Shown in pieces: positions 40,032 through 49,840 of a stretch of 64,000 nucleotides of DNA (positions are counted from its first letter, which is position 1; each line of letters starts with the position of its first letter). Source of the DNA: Streptomyces sp. SJL17-4 (GTDB lineage: Bacteria > Actinomycetota > Actinomycetes > Streptomycetales > Streptomycetaceae); contig NZ_CP104578.1 in the NCBI RefSeq assembly GCF_036826855.1, positions 7,746,501 to 7,810,500 of the forward strand, written 5' to 3'. Both the position numbers and the translations under genes were made by a program. The notes under the pieces were generated by a model that ran no database searches, was not told where the DNA came from, and saw only the letters and a program-made list of their open reading frames with translations.

Positions 40032-41408
40032 TCAGGCCGGCTGGGTCAGCCGCGCGTGGGTGCCGTTGAGGTAGTGGTCCCCGATGTCGCGGAGCCGGTG
40101 GGCCGCCCGGGTGGGGGCGGTGAGCGCGCGGGCGTTGCGCCAGAAGCGGTCGAAGCCGGGACCGCCGGCGCGGGTGTCGGCGCCCGCCGTGCCGTCGACG
40201 AGTTCGAGGACGCGGGTGGTGATGTGCCCGGCCGCCCGGCCGGTGACCGTCTCGGCGGCCGCCACCAGGACGGCGATGTCGGCGCGTTCCTCCACGCCCA
40301 GCGACCAGCCGGCGAGCAGGCCGTGGTCCAGCGCGTCCGTCGCCCGTTCCACCACCGCGGCGGCGGCGTGCGCGGCCGTCGCCAGCTCCCCGTACGCGAG
40401 CAGGAGGTACGGATCGTCCCCGGCGCCCCACGGTACGGAGCCGCCCGCGGCGCCACCGGAGCGGCCCGCCGGTGGCGGTCCGGCGTGACCGGCGCGGTTG
40501 ATGTCCCGGGCCTCGGCGAGCGCCCCCTCGGCGATGCCGAGTCCGACGTGGACCAGGAGCAGTCGCAGGACGAGCGGGGCGAGGGTGGAGAAGGGGGCGA
40601 CGGCGTGCTCGTCGTGGGGGAGTGCGCCCAGGACGTCCTCGGGCGCCACGGGGACCCGGTCGAAGGTGACGGTGCCCGCGCCGGCGAGTCGCTGGCCGAC
40701 CCGTTCCGTCCCGGCGTCGGTGAACACCCCTGGTTCGGCCGGGTCCACCAGGACGACGAAGAGGTCGCCGCTGCCGCCGGGGCGGGCCCCGACGACGAGC
40801 CGGTCGGCGACGGTCACGGCGGAGGCGAAGGCACGGGTCCCGTCGAGGATCCAGCCCCCGCCGGAGTCGGCGGGGGTGAGCGTGAGGCCGCCGCCGGTCT
40901 CGGGGCGCGGCGCCTCGACGCCCCCGGCGAGCAGCCAGCGTCCCTCCGTGGTGCGCACGTCGAGGGGGTGGCCGTTGGCGAGCGGGGTGCCCGGGTCCCG
41001 CGCGGGGCCGCCGAAGAAGCGGCTGCTCCAGGACAGGGCGTAGTGGTGGGCGAGGAGTTCGCCGACCGAACTGTCGGCGGCGGAGATCTCCCGTACGACC
41101 GCACACGCCGCCTGCCAGTCGGCGCCCCGCCGGTTCGGGCCCGGGGCCGTCAGGAGGGCGGGGAGCCCGGCCTCCTGGAGCCGGGCGACCTCGTCGAACG
41201 GCGCTTTGCCCGCCCGGTCCCTGGCGAGGGCGTCGACGGCGAGGTCGTCGGCGAGTTCGCGGGTGACGCGGGGCCAGATCGCGTCGTCGGCGGGCCGGTC
41301 GACCGGGCTTTCGCCCGGCCTTTCGGCGGGCTGCGCGACGGGGCCCGCGGCCGGTGCGGAGGTGGTGCGTATCGCTGTTCTCTTCGGCGATCTCCTCGGC
41401 GTACTCAC
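40032..41408 (-). CDS. SfnB/DszC-like flavin-dependent oxidoreductase (acyl-CoA dehydrogenase fold)
   Basis: 458 residues. The acyl-CoA dehydrogenase fold is seen in EVARLQEAGLPALLTAPGPN, VREISAADSSVGELLAHHYA, GGWILDGTRAFASAVTVADR and RFWRNARALTAPTRAAHRLR. The catalytic glutamate region of true acyl-CoA dehydrogenases is not evident. The pattern fits the SfnB/DszC group, FMNH2-dependent monooxygenases and related proteins that release sulfur from sulfones and thioethers. The adjacent Rrf2 regulator and leader peptide support a sulfur role. The GTG at 41408 has GAGGTGAC upstream. Substrate not known. Confidence 0.75.
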   Translation of the reverse strand: MSTPRRSPKRTAIRTTSAPAAGPVAQPAERPGESPVDRPADDAIWPRVTRELADDLAVDALARDRAGKAPFDEVARLQEAGLPALLTAPGPNRRGADWQAACAVVREISAADSSVGELLAHHYALSWSSRFFGGPARDPGTPLANGHPLDVRTTEGRWLLAGGVEAPRPETGGGLTLTPADSGGGWILDGTRAFASAVTVADRLVVGARPGGSGDLFVVLVDPAEPGVFTDAGTERVGQRLAGAGTVTFDRVPVAPEDVLGALPHDEHAVAPFSTLAPLVLRLLLVHVGLGIAEGALAEARDINRAGHAGPPPAGRSGGAAGGSVPWGAGDDPYLLLAYGELATAAHAAAAVVERATDALDHGLLAGWSLGVEERADIAVLVAAAETVTGRAAGHITTRVLELVDGTAGADTRAGGPGFDRFWRNARALTAPTRAAHRLRDIGDHYLNGTHARLTQPA

Positions 41409-41429
41409 GTCACCTCACATGGTTCCCGA

Positions 41430-41454
41430 TATCCCCACTGGAATAGTAGGGATA
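41430..41454. promoter_or_regulatory. 25-bp inverted repeat upstream of the SfnB-like gene
   Basis: TATCCCCACT (41430-41439), GGAAT, AGTAGGGATA (41445-41454): nine of ten arm positions are complementary. It is centred about 33 bp before the GTG of the flavin enzyme and is a likely operator, with the downstream Rrf2-family protein as the obvious candidate binder. The rest of 41409-41565 holds no gene. Confidence 0.55.
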
Positions 41455-41565
41455 GTGGCAGAGGTAGTGGCGCCGCCCCAAGGGGTGTCCGTAAGCTGGA
41501 CAAGGCCGTCTCGGCAGGTGAGAAGCAGTCACATATGCGCAGTTCGGGAGCGGTTGGCCCGTCGC

Positions 41566-42021
41566 TCAGGGGTTGGTCCAGGCCTCCGGATCGTCCGCGA
41601 GAGCGACGATCGTGTCCGGCAGCTGAGCCGCCGCGACCTCCGCGAGCGAGACCCCCAGCACCTCGCGGACGCCGGCCCGGAGCGCGATCCAGAGGGTCAG
41701 CAGCGACTCGGCGGGACCGGTGTACGACAGGTCCGGCGGCCGTTCCCCGCGGACCGAGACCAAGGGGCCGTCCACGCAGCGGATGACCTCGGCGACCGAG
41801 ATCGACTCGGCCGGCCTGGCCAGCCAGTAGCCGCCGTTGCCGCCGCGCTGGCTCTCCACGAGGCCGCCCTTGCGCATGTCCCCGAGGATGCCTTCGAGGA
41901 ACTTGTGCGAGATGCCCTGGCCCTCGGCGATGGCCTCGGCCTTCAGCGGACCCCCGTCCTGGGCGGCGGCGAGCTGGAGGGCGGCACGCACCGCGTAATC
42001 GGCCCTGGCTGAAATGCGCAT
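41566..42021 (-). CDS. Rrf2 family transcriptional regulator (CymR-like)
   Basis: 151 residues. The winged HTH is DYAVRAALQLAAAQDGGPLK and AEAIAEGQGISHKFLEGILG, and the wing RGGNGGYWLARPAESISVAE is characteristic of Rrf2. Only one cysteine (VIRCVDGP) is present, not the three that hold a cluster in IscR/NsrR, so it is more like CymR, the cysteine-metabolism regulator. It is divergent from the leader-peptide gene and upstream of the SfnB-like gene in the same direction. The coding strand reads AATAAT six bases before the ATG, possibly leaderless. Confidence 0.88.
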   Translation of the reverse strand: MRISARADYAVRAALQLAAAQDGGPLKAEAIAEGQGISHKFLEGILGDMRKGGLVESQRGGNGGYWLARPAESISVAEVIRCVDGPLVSVRGERPPDLSYTGPAESLLTLWIALRAGVREVLGVSLAEVAAAQLPDTIVALADDPEAWTNP

Positions 42022-42068
42022 GCGCGCATTATTCCGCACGCTCCCGGGAGGTGGCCCGTACCGCACCC

Positions 42069-42097
42069 TTGACGTCGTCCGGGGCCGGTCGGACACT
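42069..42097 (+). promoter_or_regulatory. Promoter of the leader peptide/GST unit
   Basis: TTGACG (42069-42074), 17 bases, GACACT (42092-42097). The predicted start near 42104 leaves about 29 bases before the leader ATG, including AGGTAGGGA as ribosome site. Confidence 0.6.
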
Positions 42098-42132
42098 CGG
42101 GACGGGGAAACCGAGCGAACAGGTAGGGAACC

Positions 42133-42279
42133 ATGGGACGCAGCGGTCGACGCGACACGCCACTCGCCGCACCCCTCCCGCGCCCCCTGCCCCTCACATC
42201 CCGCCGCCACATCGACCTGCTGCGGGTCTGCAGCGCGGCGAGTCGTGGCCACCGCCGGGTGGTTCACCCCACCCGCTGA
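42133..42279 (+). CDS. Leader peptide of the RRHIDLxRV type
   Basis: 48 codons. The central motif SRRHIDLLRVCSAAS matches the small actinobacterial putative leader peptides (RRH[IV]DLxRV[AS]S) that precede sulfur- and cysteine-related genes. The Cys codon within the motif makes it a plausible sensor of charged tRNA-Cys through ribosome stalling. GC-rich stems follow it (GGGTGG/CCACCC overlapping its end at about 42256-42273, then 42367-42409). The GST-fold gene starts 180 bp downstream in the same direction. The N-terminal half is Pro/Arg-rich and longer than in most family members. Confidence 0.7.
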   Translation: MGRSGRRDTPLAAPLPRPLPLTSRRHIDLLRVCSAASRGHRRVVHPTR

Positions 42280-42366
42280 GGGTCTGTTCGCCGAGGGGAC
42301 GTCGCCCTTCCCGCGGGGACCCTGCCGCGCCCCTCATCTCCTCTTCCCGTACCTCTGCTGCCTCCT

Positions 42367-42409
42367 GGCCCCGCGGGGCCGGTGCCGTCGCGACGCCGCG
42401 ACCGGCGCC
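42367..42409 (+). promoter_or_regulatory. Attenuator-like stems between leader peptide and GST gene
   Basis: The palindrome GGCCCCGCGGGGCC (42367-42380) is followed at once by a 12-bp stem (GGTGCCGTCGCG 42381-42392 with CGCGAC-c-GGCGCC 42397-42409, loop ACGC). The position between leader stop and structural gene fits attenuation. The remainder of the 42280-42458 gap shows nothing else. Confidence 0.4.
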
Positions 42410-42458
42410 GCACCGCGCGCCGCCCGGACCCAGCACCGAGCGCCCCCAAGGGAGAAGC

Positions 42459-43319
42459 ATGTCCGTCGTGCCGTCCTCGCTGCTGCCCGCCTCCACCGTG
42501 CCCGCCTTCCGGGGCCGGATCGGCCGCGACATCCACAGCGGCCACTACGCCGTACCGCACCGCTACCGCCTCCACGTCGCCCCGTACGACCCCGGCTGTC
42601 TGAGCATCGCCCTGACCCACAGCCTGCTCGGACTCGACGACACGCTCCCGCTCTCCGTGCTGCCCGAGAGCCCCGACACGACCGACGGCGGGTACGCGGC
42701 CCTCCGCCCGCTCTACGAGGCGAGCGCCCACCTCTACGACGGGCCGGCCGCGGCGCCCGTCCTCAGCGACGGGTGGACCGGACGGATCGTCAGCACGCAC
42801 GTCCCCGACATCCTGCGGGACCTCGCCCTCCGCTTCCGCGGCGAAGGCCCCGAGCTGCTGCCGGAGGAGCACCGCGGCGAGATCGAGGCGATCACCGACC
42901 TGTGCGAACGGAGCGTCAACCGGGCCGCCCAGCGCGCCGGTGAGCTCGGACTCCACGGCGAGGACGCCCACCACGACCCCCTCACGGTCCTCTTCGCGGC
43001 CCTCGGCTCCCTGGAACGCCGCCTCGCCCGCCACCCGTACGTGCTCGGCGACGCGCCGACCGCCGCCGATGTGCACGTCTGGGTCACCCTGGTCCAGCTC
43101 GACACGGTCCACCGCTGGCACCTGGACGCCGCCGCGATGGACCGGGTCGCCGGATATCCGGCCCTCTGGGCCTACGCCCGACGCCTGGCCGCGCGCCCCG
43201 AGTTCGCCCACCGGCTCGACATCGAAGGCATCCTGCGCCGCCACCGCACCCACTGCCGGGGCCGCGAGGCCGCGGGCGCGGGCATCCGCCTCGTCGACTG
43301 GTCCGGCCCGACCGGCTGA
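42459..43319 (+). CDS. Glutathione S-transferase C-terminal-fold protein (xenobiotic/hydroquinone reductase-like)
   Basis: 286 residues. The C-terminal half is the all-helical GST domain (DAHHDPLTVLFAALGSLERR; HPYVLGDAPTAADVHVWVTL; YPALWAYARRLAARPEFAHR), resembling the ECM4/YqjG glutathionyl-hydroquinone reductase group. The N-terminal thioredoxin-like part is divergent and I do not see the family's CPWA motif. Streptomycetes make mycothiol instead of glutathione, so the thiol partner is uncertain. The ATG at 42459 has AAGGGAGAAG. The upstream leader peptide suggests control by sulfur or cysteine status. Confidence 0.75.
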   Translation: MSVVPSSLLPASTVPAFRGRIGRDIHSGHYAVPHRYRLHVAPYDPGCLSIALTHSLLGLDDTLPLSVLPESPDTTDGGYAALRPLYEASAHLYDGPAAAPVLSDGWTGRIVSTHVPDILRDLALRFRGEGPELLPEEHRGEIEAITDLCERSVNRAAQRAGELGLHGEDAHHDPLTVLFAALGSLERRLARHPYVLGDAPTAADVHVWVTLVQLDTVHRWHLDAAAMDRVAGYPALWAYARRLAARPEFAHRLDIEGILRRHRTHCRGREAAGAGIRLVDWSGPTG

Positions 43320-43385
43320 CGGTCGGCGCGCGGGCACCGCGCGACACACGGGGTGGCCCAGGAGCCGGGCTCCTGGCCGCCCTGG

Positions 43386-44423
43386 TCAGCCGATGCGGTG
43401 ACCCGCCAGCGGGCCCGTGTCGTCGCCCGCCCCCGCACGGACGCCCCGCAGGAACTCCTCCAGGGTCTCCAGGGACGTTCTCGACGGCTCCCACTCCAGC
43501 TCCTCACGGGCCCGCTCCGTCGCGAGCAGCGGCATGTGCCGCAGCGCGTCGAAGAGGTCGGGGGACGCGGACGCGAGTCTCAGGCGCCAGGCCGCCGACA
43601 GGGCGCCCCGTACCGCGCCCGCCGGCACCCGTACGGGCTTGGCGTCCAGGAGTTCGCCCAGGACCGCGCCGTCGATCACCGGCTCCGCGGCCAGGTTGAA
43701 CGCGCCGCGGACGTCCCGCAGCAGCGCCCGCCCGTAGGCGTCGGCCGCGTCCTCGGTGTGCAGGACCTGGAAGCGGAGCCCGTCGAACTCCGGGAGCACC
43801 GGCAGCAGATCGGGCCGCACCAGCTGCCCGGGGAAGAAGCGCCCCGCGAAGATCCGGCGCTGCCCGCTCGCCGACTCCTCCTTGAAGAGGAACGCCGGGC
43901 GCATCCGCACCACCCGGATCAGCGGATGATCCCGCTCGAACGTGTCCAGGACCCGCTCCAGATAGGCCTTCTCCCGGGTGTACGCGGCACCCGGCCAGCC
44001 GTGCGTCGGCCACGCCTCGGACACCGGGGCGCCACCCGCCGGGCCGGGGGAGTACGCCCCCACCGAGGAGGCGTGCACCAGCACCGGCACCCGCGCCGCC
44101 GCGACCGCGTCGAAGACGCGCACCGCGCCCAGGACGTTCGTCCGCCACGTCTCCACCGGATCGTGGGTCGGCCCGAACCGCCAGGCCAGATGCACCACGG
44201 CGTCCGCGTCGGCGACGTGCCGCGCAAGCAGCGGTTCGTCGCCCTCCCGGGACAGGTCCACCTCGGCCCACTCCACCCCGGGCAGTTCGAGGCCCGGCCG
44301 GCGCCGGGCCAGACCCAGGACCGAGCCGACGCGCGGCTCGCGCGCCAGCAGCCGTACCAGACTCGTGCCCACGTTGCCGGTGGCGCCGGTGACGACCACC
44401 CGCGAAATCGCGCTCGGATTCAT
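43386..44423 (-). CDS. NAD-dependent epimerase/dehydratase (extended SDR)
   Basis: 345 residues. The nucleotide-binding loop is VVVTGATGNVGTSLVRLLAR. The catalytic residues are in HASSVGAYSP and YTREKAYLERVL (YxxxK). The acidic residue DLS after strand 3 and the HLAWRFGP loop are typical of extended SDRs acting on nucleotide sugars or related compounds; the substrate is unclear. The ATG at 44423 follows GGAGGGTCGGAGAC. Confidence 0.85.
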   Translation of the reverse strand: MNPSAISRVVVTGATGNVGTSLVRLLAREPRVGSVLGLARRRPGLELPGVEWAEVDLSREGDEPLLARHVADADAVVHLAWRFGPTHDPVETWRTNVLGAVRVFDAVAAARVPVLVHASSVGAYSPGPAGGAPVSEAWPTHGWPGAAYTREKAYLERVLDTFERDHPLIRVVRMRPAFLFKEESASGQRRIFAGRFFPGQLVRPDLLPVLPEFDGLRFQVLHTEDAADAYGRALLRDVRGAFNLAAEPVIDGAVLGELLDAKPVRVPAGAVRGALSAAWRLRLASASPDLFDALRHMPLLATERAREELEWEPSRTSLETLEEFLRGVRAGAGDDTGPLAGHRIG

Positions 44424-44564
44424 GTCTCCGACCCTCCGCCATGGGCGTCGGAACCGCACTCCGGGAGCGTCTCGAACGCCCGGTCGTCACAGAGCGTGTC
44501 CGTGTCGGTCGCGAGTGTGGCCGACGACCGGGAGTATGGAGCGACTCAGGAGAAGGAGGACGCG

Positions 44565-44807
44565 ATGCTTCTGCCCGACAGGAACACGGTCGACCGGCTG
44601 CTCCGGCACTACCGTGCCCAGGAGCGGACCGTGCTGGCCAGGCCGTGCGACCTGTCGGCGCGCCGGCGGTTCGAGGACACGGCGTACACGCTGTGCGTGC
44701 TGATGGGGGAGCGGACCGCCCGCGAGGCCGTCCACGCCGCGGAGCGCTATGTGGCCGGAACCCACCCGGCGTCGCACCAGACCCTGGAAGGCCTCCCGGG
44801 CGCCTGA
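44565..44807 (+). CDS. DUF5133 domain protein
   Basis: 80 residues: MLLPDRNTVDRLLRHYRAQE, then RFEDTAYTLCVLMGERTARE and a final helix ending AAERYVAG. This layout, with the central DxAYTLCVxxG motif, is the small streptomycete DUF5133 family, whose genes often lie near secondary-metabolism clusters. Function unknown. The ribosome site AGAAGGAGG is strong. Its stop is followed immediately by the 13-bp tandem repeat. Confidence 0.75.
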   Translation: MLLPDRNTVDRLLRHYRAQERTVLARPCDLSARRRFEDTAYTLCVLMGERTAREAVHAAERYVAGTHPASHQTLEGLPGA

Positions 44808-44808
44808 T

Positions 44809-44912
44809 CGAGACCGTCGATCGGGATCGCCGATCAGGGTCCTCGATCACGGTCGCCGATCACGGTCGCCGATCACGGTCGTCGATCAGGATCGCCGATC
44901 AGGGTCGTCGAT
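44809..44912. repeat. 13-bp tandem repeat, eight imperfect copies
   Basis: Eight uninterrupted 13-base units, each ending CGAT; approximate consensus CAGGGTCGCCGAT. Two adjacent units are identical and a third differs at one base. A GATC occurs at almost every unit junction, giving regularly spaced GATC sites. The array begins one base after the DUF5133 stop and ends 149 bases before the UvrA gene, which also has room for a promoter. Nothing else is seen in 44913-45061. Confidence 0.85.
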
Positions 44913-45061
44913 CCTGGCCGGGCTCATCGATCAGGATTTGAGAAGCGTCCGGATCCGGCCGCCGCTAGCGTGGCAGTCATGGACCCCGCGATACGTCCGC
45001 CGTCGCTCACGGCGCACCGCGCCGGTCCGTTTTTCGGCCCCGCGCGACAGCTGGAGAGACG

Positions 45062-47440
<2,379 letters not shown>

Positions 47441-47445
47441 CGGCG

Positions 47446-47487
47446 GGCGGCCCGGCGGCTCGGCTGTCCTCATGCTGCCGGGCCGCC
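47446..47487. terminator. Bidirectional terminator after the UvrA-like gene
   Basis: GGCGGCCCGGC (47446-47456) pairs perfectly with GCCGGGCCGCC (47477-47487). A further copy of the second arm lies at 47502-47512, inside the end of the convergent gene, as part of a 25-bp direct duplication. Confidence 0.55.
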
Positions 47488-47494
47488 GCTGTTC

Positions 47495-48226
47495 TCACGC
47501 TGCCGGGCCGCCGCGCGGGAACAGGGCGCGCGGCGCGTCCACGCAGGTGTCACGCGAGGTGGGGCCGCCGAAGCGCAGCCGGTCGTACGCCGTGAAGGCC
47601 GGCTCCAGCGCGTCGAGCTCGTCCACGCGCGCGTGAAGCGCGGCACGCCACTCGGGGGAGGGGCCGGCTCCGTCCGCCGGTCCGGCCGCGACGCCCTCCG
47701 CGGGTCCGGCCGCGACGCCCTCCGCGGGTCCGGCCGCGACGCCCTCCGCCGATCCGGCCGTGGCCGTCGCCGTCGTCGTGGCCGCCGCCGTGGCCATCGC
47801 CCCGGTGATCTCCGCCGTCAGCTCCTCCTTTCGCCGGATGAGCGTCGGCGTCACCGTGTGCAGACAGACGTACTGACCACTCAGATACGCCTCCCATTCC
47901 GCCTCGCCCCGCGACCGGTCCTCCCAGTGCGCGGTGAACCAGGCGTGCAGCCGCTCGGGTCCGCCCGCCGCCTCGGCGAGGCGGAACAGATCGCTCGGTA
48001 CCATCTCGGCGCCGTCGGAGCGCAGATAGCCCGGCAGCGGAAGCAGTCGCCCGAGCATCAGTTGCCGGGCCGCGTCGGCGTCCCGGCCGAGCGAGGCGCA
48101 CAGGGTCTCCAGGGGGACGAACTGCGCGGTGACGTACGCGTCGTCGGCCGCGGTCATCGGATGGTCGCCGTTCACCTCGCGGAACCGCTCGGCGATCTTC
48201 CTTACCAGCGTCCGGTCCACCATCAC
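47495..48226 (-). CDS. DUF6058-like protein with in-frame octapeptide repeats
   Basis: 243 residues. The N-terminal portion (YVTAQFVPLETLCASLGRDA, LPLPGYLRSDGAEMVPSDLF, WEAYLSGQYVCLHTVTPT) resembles DUF6058, a family linked by name to natural-product biosynthesis; I am not certain of the assignment. A threonine/alanine-rich segment and repeats of AEGVAAGP separate it from the C-terminal part (AALHARVDELDALEPAFTAY). The second ATG at 48223 may be the actual start. No partner gene is evident. Confidence 0.6.
   Translation of the reverse strand: MMVDRTLVRKIAERFREVNGDHPMTAADDAYVTAQFVPLETLCASLGRDADAARQLMLGRLLPLPGYLRSDGAEMVPSDLFRLAEAAGGPERLHAWFTAHWEDRSRGEAEWEAYLSGQYVCLHTVTPTLIRRKEELTAEITGAMATAAATTTATATAGSAEGVAAGPAEGVAAGPAEGVAAGPADGAGPSPEWRAALHARVDELDALEPAFTAYDRLRFGGPTSRDTCVDAPRALFPRGGPAA
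47677..47748. repeat. 24-bp in-frame repeat in the DUF6058-like gene
   Basis: Three units at 47677, 47701 and 47725, plus a half unit after 47748; the last two full units are identical. On the coding strand each adds the octapeptide AEGVAAGP. A multiple of three keeps the frame when copy number changes, so this linker could vary in length between strains. Confidence 0.85.
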
Positions 48227-48340
48227 GTCACTCCCTCGGGAAGGCCGTCCGAGCTCGTCCCGGACGGCGTCCCCGCAGGCTAGAAGCGGGATCGTGCGGC
48301 CCCCGCCGAACCGTCGCCGACGGCTCGGGGCGACCTGCGG

Positions 48341-49690
48341 TCACTCCGCCCGGTGGGCCGACCTGCGCCGCCAACCCCACAGCGCCAGTGCGGCCGTGCA
48401 GGCCGAGCCCACCAGGGCCAGCGGAAGGCCGGCCGACGCGCCCGAGGGCTCAGCCTCGCGCGCGGGGTCCTCGGCGGGCGCGGCCACCGCCTCCGCCCCG
48501 GCCCGGGGCGCCCGACCGTCCCCGCCCGCATCGCGACCCCCACCGGCCGCCGAGACCGCCCGGGTGCCCGAACCGGCCGCCGCCTTCGCCCGTACCGCCT
48601 TCGTCCGTACGGGGAGCAGGGAGCCCACCGGCTGGACCCGGTCCGCCGCCTCGAAGCCCCAGTCCAGGAGTTCTCGTGCCTCCTCGTACACGGCGAGTCC
48701 ACCGCCGCCCTGTGGGTTCATCACCGAGACCACCAGCGTCCGGTCACCGCGCCGGGCCGCGGAGATCAGCGTGTTGCCCGCGTTGCTCGTGTAGCCGTTC
48801 TTGATTCCGATGAGCCCCGGGTAGCGGGCCACACCGTCCGCGCCCGTGAGGAGCCGGTTGGTGTTGGCGATGCCGTACGACCAGGAGCCCGCCGGGAAGT
48901 CCGCGTACGCCGTCGAGCAGTACCGGGTGAACACCGGGTCCTGGAGCCCGGCCCTGCCGAACACCGCCAGGTCGTACGCGGAGGACACCTGCCCCGGGGC
49001 GTCGTACCCGTCGGGGGACACCACATGGGTGTCCAGAGCCCCCAGTGACCTGGCCTTCTCCTGCATCTGCCGGGACATCGACTCCCAGCCGCCGTTCATC
49101 GCGGCCAGGACGTGCACCGCGTCGTTCCCGGAGCTGAGGAACACGCCGTTCCAGAGGTCCGAGACCTTGTACGTGTACCCCTCCTTCACCCCGACGAGGC
49201 TGCTGCCGTCCCCGATCCCGGTCAGCTCGGAATGGGCCACGGTGTGCTGCTCGGAGGGTTCGTGGTGGGGGAGCGCCGTCAGGGCGAACAGCGCCTTGAG
49301 GGTGCTGGCCGGCGGAAGCTTCCGGTGCGCGTCGCGCGCGGCGAGCACCTCGCCCGAGGACGCGTCCGCGACCACCCACGACAGCGCGGAGACCGAGGGC
49401 ACGGCGGGCGCGCCCGGCAGCGGCTGCACCTGGGTGCCCTTCCGGCCGAGCCGGGCCCGGTCGAGGTACTGGCGCGCGGGCGGCGTGGGCTCCCGGAGGG
49501 AGGACGTGGCCACCGCGGTCGAAGCGGCCACCGCGGTCGAGGTGGCAGTCGCGGTCGAGGTGGCAGTCGAGGTCGAAGTGACAGTCGCGGTCGAGGTGAC
49601 AGGAGATGCCGTGGCCGACGGAGCGGGCAGCACGAGCAGCACCGCCGCGGTACCGGCGGCAGCATGACGGACAGCTGACGTGACGATCAT
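48341..49690 (-). CDS. D-alanyl-D-alanine carboxypeptidase (class A LMM-PBP)
   Basis: 449 residues. A signal peptide (AAAGTAAVLLVLPAPSATAS) is followed by a Ser/Thr/Ala/Val repeat segment encoded by hexanucleotide-like repeats near 49511-49611. The peptidase motifs are SxxK in PASTLKALFAL and SxN in FLSSGNDAVHVL; the third reads KNG (IGIKNGYTSNAG) in place of KTG. A C-terminal Ala/Gly stalk and membrane helix (LPLALVGSACTAALALWGW) ending in RRR anchor it. The enzyme trims D-Ala from peptidoglycan stems. ATG 49690 is used. Confidence 0.88.
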   Translation of the reverse strand: MIVTSAVRHAAAGTAAVLLVLPAPSATASPVTSTATVTSTSTATSTATATSTAVAASTAVATSSLREPTPPARQYLDRARLGRKGTQVQPLPGAPAVPSVSALSWVVADASSGEVLAARDAHRKLPPASTLKALFALTALPHHEPSEQHTVAHSELTGIGDGSSLVGVKEGYTYKVSDLWNGVFLSSGNDAVHVLAAMNGGWESMSRQMQEKARSLGALDTHVVSPDGYDAPGQVSSAYDLAVFGRAGLQDPVFTRYCSTAYADFPAGSWSYGIANTNRLLTGADGVARYPGLIGIKNGYTSNAGNTLISAARRGDRTLVVSVMNPQGGGGLAVYEEARELLDWGFEAADRVQPVGSLLPVRTKAVRAKAAAGSGTRAVSAAGGGRDAGGDGRAPRAGAEAVAAPAEDPAREAEPSGASAGLPLALVGSACTAALALWGWRRRSAHRAE

Positions 49691-49840
49691 TCAGTCACCG
49701 TAGGAAGGAGATGCCGGACGCGCAGATCGGAGTGCGCCGACCGGCGTAGCGGGTGTGGCGTACGGCGGCGCGTCGTGAGCCCGCCCGGGTGGTGATCCCC
49801 TCCCCGGCCCGCTGTCGGTGGCGCAGGGCATGCTGGTGAC

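Noticed and set aside
44809..44912. CRISPR array
   Set aside because: The 13-bp units are contiguous without spacers, and no cas gene is in the window.
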